DNA of 64,000 bases, from NCBI GenBank assembly GCA_003116975.1, contig BGKB01000151.1, forward strand, positions 1 through 64,000. The letters are read 5' to 3'. Numbering within the stretch: the stretch's first letter is position 1; each line of letters starts with the position of its first letter. The notes beneath the pieces are model-generated. The model saw only the letters and a program-made list of their open reading frames with translations, was not told the origin of the DNA and searched no databases. Below, one piece after another: positions 46,876 to 56,310 of this stretch. Made by a program: the position numbers and the translations under genes. Origin of the DNA: Aurantiochytrium sp. KH105 (taxonomy: Eukaryota; Sar; Bigyra; Thraustochytrida; Thraustochytriidae).

Positions 46876-47590
46876 GAGTATATCGTGATCTACGAGAGGC
46901 TTTGCTCGAGTGCAGGCTCTTTCCTGAACCTCGACTCGGGACGTAGCATCGGCGACAGGCTAAATTTCGTTCGGTCCAACCGAACGAAAATTTTCGGTGA
47001 AATAATTTTCCTGACCCGGCGGCAGGCTGGGTCAGCGAGACCGAATGAAATCTTTGGCAAAGACGCAAGGTAGGCCTCGTATCTTTTTCAATCCACCATC
47101 GTCATCGTCAACCACTCTGTGAAACCGAAGGACTGTAAGTAATTTCATTTGCGCGATCCACGCAAGCACGCGCGGGCCTGACGGACGGTGCCGAGAGATT
47201 GAGGTGCCCAGGCGGCCGCGCGCTCAGCTCGGGGCAGGTCTCGCCGCCGCGTCAAGTTGGCGCACGGAGCGGTTCGGGCTTTAGTTGAGCCACGAGGACA
47301 ACGAAAATGGCAAAGCGCGGGTGCGGGCGCCGGCGACGCGAGCGAGCCCGGAAAGGAGCGAGCGGTGGTCCAAAAACGTGGCTGCGTTCGCGGGCTGCGA
47401 TAAATGGAGGTGCGTGAGCTGAAAAGGCCATCTCTTTCTGCTCGACGACTCAACCTAGTGTGCAGCAGCAAACGAGGTGAAGAAAGACCGCAGCAGCGTC
47501 TTGGGCCTCGGCGACCACTTCAGGTCACAGATCAACTTCTTTTTCACGGCAGTGAGCTCGACGATACAGATATTCTCAGCACTTCACTTA
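46876..47590. other. Intergenic region downstream of TIR remnant
   Basis: These 715 bp contain an AT-richer inverted-repeat-like segment ('cgttcggtcc' / 'ggtcc..cgaacgaaa') near 46970-46990 and then GC-rich sequence. No gene is seen. Confidence 0.35.
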
Positions 47591-50500
47591 CTAATCAAAC
47601 TCAAAGTCGTCCCCGACAATGTCCGGCGTGAGGAGAGGGCGCAATCTCTGCTGGACGTGGGCACGTATGCCTGCGTCTTCAATCTTTTCCGCCATGTAGC
47701 GACGAAGACGCTGTGCACGAAGCCGAGCCCACGCTTGCTTTACAACAGCAAAATCGCTAAAGTATGGGTCTTCTTCGCCAGCAGGCTTTGACGCGCATGT
47801 TGCAACGTGCTGATGACAAGCGTCCGCGTCATCGCCTGTGTCCTGCAGACACCATGCACAAAAGCAGCATGAGCAAGCGCCACATTTGAGAGCACAGCAG
47901 CCATCAAAGTCAGCAAAGACTGTCGAACAGCGCGGACACGACATGGCAAGGACCTCATCTTGAATGTCGCGAATGTGATTCTGCGTCGTCCGGTCCAATC
48001 CATGTTCGCGGAGCGCCGCGTCGACGCGATCACGAAGCTGACGCTCTTGTTCGGCTGCAGCGTCTCGCTCAAAGTGCGCGCGCAAAATGTCGAGCAGAGC
48101 TGCTAAGTCCTCGTCTGGAACCGCGGATGCAATGGCTCGACCAGAAACAAGGAGTTCACAGTCGGGCGCGACACAGCACATGCTTCCATCCCGTCGTACG
48201 TTGACGTGAGCCTGAGCTTGAGTCGCGGCGCGAACCGACCCGCTCAGGCACTCTTTGCACGTAAAGTGGCCATCAGCGCAAGAAACGCCTCCACTGACTG
48301 GATAAACATCGAGACAAATGACACATGAGGCCTCCTTCATAGGCTCGGCCTGAAAGGCTTCGTGATGCAAGGCCTCAAGCGCAGTGGGTCGCTGTGTTGG
48401 ATCAGCAGATTGGAGAGACGAAACGAGTGCTTGAATTGCGTCAGACACCTCTGAGCCGTCAAAGAGCTCCGCGAGCACCACGCCCACAGAAAACATGTCC
48501 ACGGTAGGCTCGACCTTGTCAACATTTCCGTTGCGGAGTTCTGGCGCCATGTACTTGATGATGGTGGCCTGCATCGGCTGCGTCATGGTCACATTGTGCG
48601 TCTGCACGCCGTCAAAGTCGCCCAGCACCGGTGACAGACCCTTTGCGAGAAAGACATTTTCTGGCTTGACATCGCAGTGCACGAAGCCTCGCGAATGCAG
48701 ATCGTGAAGGCCAGAAAGGAGACCAATGGCAATGCGCAGACGAATTGCCATATCTGTGTTCAAATGATCGCGAATCCACGTGGCGAGGTCGCCACCCGAA
48801 TAAAACGGCATCAGAATGCAGCCATGATGCGCATCCTGCATGAAGGCGCCCTGAATCTGGACAACGTAGGCCGATTGAATCTGGGCAAGTGCCGCAACTT
48901 GATGGTAAAAGCGACTGCTCCACGCCTCGCTGGCGAGATGAAACACCTTGAGCACGAGATCGCGGCCATCGGGGCCACGCACTTTTTGCACAGACTTGCC
49001 AGGCTTGGACGCAAGCTCCTTGAGGGTGACAAAGTGCTCGCGACGAGCCGTCGTCCGNTATTTGTCGCTTCGCCCAGGATATCTCGCCAGAGCTTGCGAC
49101 TAGTGTCGGCCACGTCGTTTGCATCATCTTCAAGCTCACGAAGCTTGATTTCAGAAATTTTTGCGAGAGTCTCTCGAATACACGTGATAAAGACGCACCG
49201 CATCTGATTCCGTTCAGGGATCTTTTCTGGGTCTGTCTTGACGGCTTCCTGCAGTGCGGTGAGCGCTTGCTCTTTCTCAGATACAGCTGCTTGCTGCGAG
49301 TCAAAGTCTGCAACGACTGCAATCGGGTTTTCGCGTGAGAGCTGCTCGGCAAAGAAATCACGCAGCATTGGATGCTGGAGTTCAGCCTTTTCCTCGCTGC
49401 GCTTTGCCCGGGCATTGGAAAGCTCCGCGGCAAGAATCATCAGCCTGCTCGTTTGCCCAGGACCTACAAACACTTGCAGCAACGCACGGCGGTCTTGCAA
49501 GCTTGCTATCCCCAGTTTCTCAAGCTGGGCGGAAGTGAGACTGCGAATCTTTTTCAATGTCTGCACGCCCTGCTCATAAAGCTTGACAACCATCTCTCGC
49601 AATGCGTTGGTTTGTAGCTGCGCCAACGGTAACGAATGTATAAAAAGAAGGAAGGCGGACAGCTTCATACGATGTTTGGAAAAAGCATTCGCAATTGCCT
49701 TCCTTATTCCAAGGGACTCGCTCGAAAGACTTGCGCTGTGCTTGAAAAGAAGTTTCTCTAGAAGGATAGCATTGATCTCATCCTCGGCTTCGCAAACGTG
49801 AAACAGCGCTGTCTGATCAAAAGTGTCCCGCGCGTCGATTCGAGTCCCGTTGACCACCAACGTTTCGGCCTCCAAGATGTCCCCGTTCTTGCACGCCTGC
49901 ATTAGAGGCGTCTGACTCTGTTTGTACAGAGTTCGATTGCGTTCGAGAGCGGCTTTGAGAGCAGGATGAGCGAAGTCGATGCTATAATTTCAAAATGTCA
50001 GAAGTAGGAATTTGATGCGGGTTGTGAGTCCTCTTTGAAACTTACTCGAGCGTTTGCAATGTTTTATTTTCTGCGAGTGCGTTCCCCAGCGCCGCGACGC
50101 ACTCATCGCCGATGTTGCAGCCATCAAGACTGCGCTCGTCACAACATGGGACGCCAAGATGAACCGAATCGCCCCAAGGGTTGCATTCCGTCGCATCCCA
50201 TGCGTGCGTGCGTACGTGCGTGCGTGAGCTGTGGTCAGCTTTTGTTGCTTCTTGGGCTTCAGGCCACACTTTCACTTTGCCGCAATGACTTACAGTAGCG
50301 TATGCAGCGACGCATTGTTCGCGAGTGCGTTCACCAGCGCCGTCACGCCCTCATCGCCGATATTGTTGCTGCGAAGACTGCGTTCGTCATAACATGAGAC
50401 GCCACGATGAACGAAATCGCCCCAAGGGTTGCATTCCGTCGCATCCCATGCGTGCGTGAGGGCGTGCATACGTGAGCTGCGGTCAGCTTTTGTTGCGTCT

Positions 50501-53500
50501 TGGGCTTCAGGCCACACTTTCACTTTGCCGCAATGACTTACTCTAGCGTATGCAGCGACGCGTTGTTCGCGAGTGCGTTCGCCAGCGCCGTCGCGCCCTC
50601 GTCGCCGATATCGTTGTAGCGAAGCCTGCGTTCGTCATAACATGAGACGCCATGATGAACGAAATCGCCCCAAGGGTTGCATTCCGTCGCATCCCATGCG
50701 TGCGTGCGTACGTGAGCTGTGGTCAGCTCTTATTGCTTGCTTCTTGGGCTTCTGCCCCGCTTTCCCTTTGTCGCAATGACTTACTTTAGCGTCTGCAGCG
50801 ACTCATTGCTCGCGAGTGCGTTCGCCAGCGCCCTGGCGCCCTCTGCGCTAATAATGCTGTTAAAAAGACTACGCTTGTCATAACATGATACGCCAAGATG
50901 AAAGAGATCGCGCCAAGGGTTGCATTATGACGCAACCCATGCGTGGGTGCGTGGTTACGTGGGCTGTGGTCAGCTCTTGTTGCTTTCTTCTTTGGCTTCT
51001 GGCCGCATTTTCACTCTGTCGCAATGACTTACCCTAGCGTATGCAGCGACACGTTCTTTACGAGTGCGTTTGCAAGCGCCGTCACGCCCTCGTCGCAGAT
51101 CTTGTTGTCGCCAGCACTGCGTTCGTCATAACACGAGACGCCAAGATGAACGAAATCGCGCCAAGGGTTGCATTCCGTCGCATGCCATGCGTGAGTGCGT
51201 GCATACGTGAGTTGTGGTCAGCTCTTGTTGCTTCTTGGGCTTCTGGCCGCACATTCACTCTGTCGCAATGACTTACTCTAGCGTATGCAGCGACCCATTG
51301 TTCGCGAGTGCGTTCGCCAGCGCCGTGGCACCCTCGGCGCCGATATTGTTGTACTGAAGACTGCGCTCGTTATAACATGAGACGCCAAGATGAAAGAGAT
51401 CGCGCCAGGGGTTGCATTCCGTCGCACCCCATGCGTGCGTACGTGCGCACGTGAGCTGTGGTCAGCTCTTGTTGCTTCTTGAGCTTCTCGCCCCACTTTC
51501 ACTTTGTCGCAACGACTTACTCTAGCGACTGCAGCGACTCATTGTTCGCGAGTGCGTTCGCCAGCGCCCTGGCGCCCTCTGCGCCGATCTCGTTGTACCC
51601 AAGACTGCGCTCGTCATGACGTGAGACGCCAGGATGAACGAGATTGCGCCAAGGGTTGCATTCCGTGCGTGCGTGTGCGTGTTGTGAGTTGTGGTTAGCT
51701 GTTGTTGCTTCTTGGGCTTCTGGCCCCACTTTCACTTTGTCGCAATGACTTACTTTAGCGTGTGCAGCGACTCATTGTTTGCGAGTGCGTTCGCCAGCGC
51801 CGTGGCGCCCTCGTGGCCGAACTCGCTCCACGTAAGACTGCGCTCGTCATGACATGAGACGCCAAGATGAACGAAATCGCGCCAAGGATTGCGTTCCGTC
51901 GCATCCCGTGCGTGCGTGCATACGTGAGTTGTGGTCAGCTCTTGTTGCTTCTTGGGCTTCTGGCCCCACTTTCATTTTGCCGCAATGACTTACTTTAGCG
52001 TATGCAGCGAGTCATTGTTCGCGAGTGCGTTCGCAAGCGCCGTAGCGCCCTCTGCGCCGATTTTGTTGTGCCGAAGACTGCGCTCGTCATAACATGAGAC
52101 GCCAAGATGAACGAAATCGCGCCAAGGATTGCGTTCCGTCGCATCCCGTGCGTGCGTGCGTACGTGAGTTGTGGTCAGCTCTTGTTGCTTCTTGGGCTTC
52201 TGGCCCCACTTTCATTTTGCCGCAATGACTTACTTTAGCGTATGCAGCGAGTCATTGTTCGCGAGTGCGTTCGCAAGCGCCGTAGCGCCCTCTGCGCCGA
52301 TCTTGTTTGACCCAAGACTGCGCTCGTCATAACATGAGACGCCAAGATGAATGAAATCGCGCCAAGGGGTGCATTCCGTTGCATCCCGTGTGAGCGTGCG
52401 TACGTGAGCTGTGGTCAGCTCTTGTTGCTTTCTTCTTGGGCTTCTGGCCCCACTTTCATTACGTCGCACTGACTTACCTTAGCGACTGCAGCGACTCATT
52501 GTTCGCGAGTGCGTTCGCCAGCGCCGTCGCGCCCTCGTGGCCGATATTGTTGTACTGAAGACTGCGCTCGTCATAACATGAGTCGCCAAGAGGTACGAAA
52601 CCGCGCCAAGGGTTGCAATTCGTTGCATTCCATGCGTGCGTGCGTACGCGAGTTGTGGTCAGCTGTTGTTGCTTTCTTCTTGGGCTTCTCGCCTCACTTT
52701 CACTTTGTCGCAATGACTTACTCTAGCGTATGCAGCGAGTCATTGTTCGCGAGTGCGTTCGCAAGCGCCGTAGCGCCCTCTGCGCCGATCTTGTTTGACC
52801 AAAGACTGCGCTCGTCATAACATGAGACGCCAAGATGAACGAAATCGCGCCAAGGATTGCGTTCCGTCGCATCCCGTGCGTGCGTGCGTACGTGAGTTGT
52901 GGTCAGCTCTTGTTGCTTCTTGGGCTTCTGGCCCCACTTTCATTTTGCCGCAATGACTTACTCTAGCGTATGCAGCGAGTCATTGTTCGCGAGTGCGTTC
53001 GCCAGCGCCGTGGCGCCCTCGTCGCCGATTTTGTTGTGCCGAAGACTGCGCTCGTCATGACATGAGACGCCAAGATGAATGAAATCGCGCCAAGGGTTGC
53101 AATCCGTCGCGTCCCATGCGTGCGTGCGTACGTGAGTTGTGGTCAGCTCTTGTTGCTTTCTTCTTGGGCTTCTCGCCTCACTTTCACTTTGTCGCAATGA
53201 CTTACAATAGCGACTGTAGCGACTCATTGCTCGCGAGTGCGTTTGCCAGCGCAGCGGCGCCCTTTGCGCCGATATTGTTGCGATAAAGACTGCGCTCGTC
53301 ATAATACGAGGCGCCAAGATGAAGGACATCGCGCCCAAGGATTGCATTCCGTCGCATCCCATGTGTGCGTGCGTACGTGACTTGTGGTTAGCTCCTGTTT
53401 TGAGATGTCCCAGAATTTGTCATTTACGTACTCGATTTGTGTCGCGCCGTTTTCGATCGCCACAACTGCTTTTTGGAGTGCACCATCGCCACGAAATCTC

Positions 53501-53505
53501 ATCAT
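47591..53505 (-). CDS. 16-exon LRR (x14)-ankyrin-SAM-like-kinase-RING/IBR-like protein
   Basis: Exon 1 is 53505-53432 (ATG at 53505, ends phase 2 before GTACGT). Fourteen 84-nt exons follow, with lower boundaries at 53206, 52962, 52722, 52478, 52234, 51994, 51754, 51521, 51277, 51033, 50785, 50542, 50294 and 50046. The last exon is 49981-47591. Each 84-nt exon encodes one 28-residue RI-type LRR (LxxNxIGxEGATALANAL...SLxTL). All junctions are phase 2, GTAAG...AG. The last exon encodes an ankyrin-like segment, a SAM-like helical segment, a kinase (VLK, HCDVKPEN, DFD in place of DFG, APE) and zinc modules: 'CVICLD...CADGHFTCKEC' and 'CPRC...CCALKCGAC...FCAWC'. There is no signal peptide or TM, so it is cytosolic. 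An N at 49058 marks one missing base. Restoring it gives 1214 codons including stop (1213 aa). An intracellular recognition/ubiquitin role is inferred. Confidence 0.85.
50046..53289 (-). repeat. Tandem array of 14 LRR exon-intron units
   Basis: The unit is 233-248 bp: an 84-nt exon plus a 149-164-nt intron. Exons and introns are both similar between units. Introns begin GTAAGTCATTGCG and end near ATGACGAGCGCAG, and an inner block containing 'ggcgcgatttcgttcatctt' recurs. Because introns are conserved like exons, amplification was recent or the array is homogenised by recombination. Units 2-7 are the most alike. Unit 10 (upper end 51116) and unit 11 (upper end 50868) have diverged most in exon sequence. 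Confidence 0.92.
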
Positions 53506-54598
53506 TTCGACCTCGTTGCACCTTGTAACTTCTTACGCGGCCCCCTCACGAAGAGCACAACTTCAAATTGATGTTCTGCAAGAGAGCGAGGACGCTTGCA
53601 GCTGATACAACGCCAAGATGACGTCGCGAATCTGGCCACGAGAGCGAGGACGCTGTCAAGCGACGAGCGAAAGGAGCCGAGACCGCAGCGGCGCGGCAGC
53701 CAGAGAAACTCGGCGCCACGTGCACGAAGGCAAGACGGATGCGTTGTTCGTTTAACGCGGCTTCTCTAGGAGCGCCTCGCGCCTGGTGCCGACGCCGCAA
53801 GCGCGCAGCAGGCAGACAGGCAGATGTGACGAAGATACCGTCCGTCCGTCCGGCTGCTCAGCACGCTGCGCGGGTCGAGAGCAGGCAAGAAGGGCGCGCA
53901 GCGAAGGAAGCGCGGGAGGTGCGCCGCGCGCACGTACGAGCGCGCACGAGCACGCGCGCGTTTGCCCCGAGCCGAGCCCGCCCACGTAATCGTTCGCGTT
54001 CTGCTCGCATCGCGTTCTCCCGTGGATCGGGCGGGGAAACTTTCTTGTTGATCGGGTAAACGAGGCTCCACATGCTCTACTTGGCCAAGGGCTTTTACGA
54101 AGAGCTTATCAAGCGCATCAAGAATGCGTAGTACTACCAAAAAGGAATTGATGTGGAATCCTGTTGTTGTCTCTGCTGTGCTTGCTGATTTGAGTTTTGG
54201 GCCTGGATCTCAAGCAAGCTCGACGGTGTGTGAAAATGGTTATTCTCTCTTTTGGCTCAGTGCGCATTTTTCGCATTGTTTTGACAAATGTGAGTGCAGC
54301 TTCGTAGCTGGCCACTCTCCGCAATCACCTCGCCACATCCAAGCACTTTTGCTCGCGGGGCACCCTCGACCTGCACTTGACATCACCCCGCACATCCGTG
54401 GCCGCTATCATCTGAACCAACTTTGCAGAGTTTAAGAATGGGTTGTGCAAAAGCTCGCCAACCAGCTGCAGCTGTTTGCTGTATATACTGACGCCATTCT
54501 CCATTTGCAGAGGCTCCTTTCTCCAACTTTCGTGGGCGCTATTCTCCACTTGCTTCGCGTCTGCCGACGGTCGTGGCGAGACCTTTCTGGCGCCACAA

Positions 54599-54682
<84 letters not shown>

Positions 54683-54749
54683 ACGAAGGCAAAGCAGGAA
54701 AGAAGGCAAAGCAGGATCGTCAGGCGGGCGTCCGCGGCGCGCGGGCGCG
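53506..54749. other. Divergent intergenic region LRR gene / L-F transferase-like gene
   Basis: This 1.24-kb region has a GC-rich half (to about 54060) and an AT-richer half. It contains a 19-codon ATG-to-stop frame at 54072-54131 ('MLYLAKGFYEELIKRIKNA') that looks amphipathic but is too short to call, and the GAAA microsatellite. No larger gene is supported. Confidence 0.4.
54601..54682. repeat. GAAA tetranucleotide microsatellite, about 82 bp
   Basis: A near-perfect GAAA array of about 20 units ends 67 bp upstream of the L/F-transferase-like ATG, so it lies in the leader or proximal promoter. The tract is open in frame with the gene and would encode a Lys/Glu/Arg repeat, but no ATG precedes it in frame. 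Confidence 0.92.
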
Positions 54750-55967
54750 ATGGAGAGCGGCCCGGACGAGGCCGCGCTCGCCGCCAAGGCCGCCGCGAAG
54801 GGCTCGCGGCAGCCTCCCGGCGCGGGGGCGGCGACAGCGGGCGTGGGGCCGGCGACGAGCGAGGAAAGGCGAAGACAGTTTGAGGTGCACGTTGCGTCCG
54901 CCAAGGCGCTCCTGCGCTCGCACCGATGGCTGACGTCGCTGCCCTTCCTGCATCCGTTCGTGGACTTTGACGCCATGACCAAGGCTGTCGCCGAGTCCAA
55001 CCCGAACGAGTTCAACTGGGCGCTCTCGTTCGATCCAGACTTTATCGCCGAGCTGATGCGCTCAGGGTTCCTCCCCATGTGTCAGGCCGTCGGTCGAAAT
55101 CACGTTCTCTTGCCAAAACTCCATTCATCGCGATGCCTTCTCGAGCTCAAGGATTTGCACATCTCGAGGTCGACACGCAAGCGCGCCAAGTCCTTCCAAA
55201 TGAGCATGGATAGGGCCTTTGCCGAGGTCTGCAAGGGCATTGTTGCGCAGCACGGCGAAGCCTGGTTCTACCCGCCCATCGTGGCCGCCTTCGCCGAGAT
55301 GAATGGGAGGGGCGCTCGCGGCTGCGGCCGAGCAGCTGACGTACATGTACATTCTTTCGAGGTTTGGCAGGGCGATGACCTGGTTGCCGGGGAGGTGGGC
55401 TATTTGGTAGGGACTTGCTACACAGCGCTCTCAGGGTTCTCGCGCGTCGATGGCTCTGGATCAGTGCAAATGGCCGCCACCGGCGCCTTTCTTGCCGCTC
55501 AGGGCGTCACCCTCTGGGACTTTGGCATGTTTATTGATTATAAGGTGAAGCTCGGGGCCCGAGCGGTGCCTCGCAAGGAATTCCTCGAGCGCCTCAACGT
55601 CTGCCGAAAGGCACAACGGTCGCTTTCCTTCTTGCGCTTGGAGCCAACCCGTGCAAGTGACCTCATTGAGCCTTTCGTCTCGTCGCAGCGCGAGCACAAG
55701 GTCCAGAATGCAGCACGACAAACGCAGTCCCAGAACCAAACATCGGCGCAGGCGCAGGCGCAGGCACAGGGTGATATCGGCGAGACACCAATGTCAAAAT
55801 CGCAAGCCAAAAAAAGAGCAAGACTTGAGAAAAGACGCCAGCGGAGAGACGCGCACCGTGCAAGAATGTCACCAGAAGCCGTGGAATCCGCTGCCGCGGG
55901 CGCCACGAGCGTGAGTTCTGTTCAAGAAACACCTGACCATGCAAGTGCGGGAAAAGAAGAAGCCTAA
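54750..55967 (+). CDS. Leucyl/phenylalanyl-tRNA-protein transferase (Aat)-like protein
   Basis: The product is 405 aa from the ATG at 54750. The core (about 105-310) follows bacterial Aat order: 'HISRSTRKRAKSFQMSMDRAF', 'WFYPPIVAAFAEMN', 'HSFEVWQGDDLVAGEVGYLVG', 'FSRVDGSGSVQMA', 'GVTLWDFGMFIDYKVKLGA' and 'VPRKEFLERL'. Bacterial Aat attaches Leu/Phe to N-terminal Lys/Arg for ClpS/ClpAP degradation. The E. coli catalytic pair Asp186/Gln188 aligns with D-F-G, so the Gln is Gly, and the Glu of the GESMFS segment is also replaced. The catalytic activity may therefore differ or be lost. The C-terminus is a basic/Gln-Ala-rich extension ('KSQAKKRARLEKRRQRRDAH') absent from bacteria, perhaps nuclear or RNA-binding. 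Confidence 0.8.
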   Translation: MESGPDEAALAAKAAAKGSRQPPGAGAATAGVGPATSEERRRQFEVHVASAKALLRSHRWLTSLPFLHPFVDFDAMTKAVAESNPNEFNWALSFDPDFIAELMRSGFLPMCQAVGRNHVLLPKLHSSRCLLELKDLHISRSTRKRAKSFQMSMDRAFAEVCKGIVAQHGEAWFYPPIVAAFAEMNGRGARGCGRAADVHVHSFEVWQGDDLVAGEVGYLVGTCYTALSGFSRVDGSGSVQMAATGAFLAAQGVTLWDFGMFIDYKVKLGARAVPRKEFLERLNVCRKAQRSLSFLRLEPTRASDLIEPFVSSQREHKVQNAARQTQSQNQTSAQAQAQAQGDIGETPMSKSQAKKRARLEKRRQRRDAHRARMSPEAVESAAAGATSVSSVQETPDHASAGKEEA

Positions 55968-56310
55968 TGTGATCATTTTGATTGATGGAGAAACGGAAAT
56001 GCCCAGACCTTGAGCACTGCATTGCATTGCATTGCACTGCATTGCATTCCACTGCGCGAGGTGAGGTGAGGTGAAGTGAGATCGCGCCAACTGTAAAGAA
56101 AACAAGACCATTGCCTCCAGTGAAAAGAAAAGAAATGGAAAAAAGCAGCGAACATAGATGCTTTGCAAGTTGACCGAACCGCAGGCTGAAAAAACTAGAA
56201 ACAGAGAGAACAGAAGATTGCGTACATTTGTGTGTTTGTGTTGTTTGTGTCATTTGTGTTGTTTTCGGTGGTGAAGTTGGTGTCGTGCCACTGCTGCTGC
56301 CTCGCGAAAA
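55968..56310. other. Convergent intergenic region
   Basis: These 343 bp lie between convergent 3' ends. It has a 'gcattgcattgcactgcattgcattcc' type short repeat (about 56020-56048) and AT-rich tails. No gene is seen. Confidence 0.4.

Noticed and set aside
50035-52820. Plus-strand short frames in the repeat array, and an interpretation of the array as a minisatellite or mobile element
   Set aside because: The minus strand explains the repeats as phase-consistent LRR exons with GT-AG introns. There are no terminal repeats, integrase or transposase.
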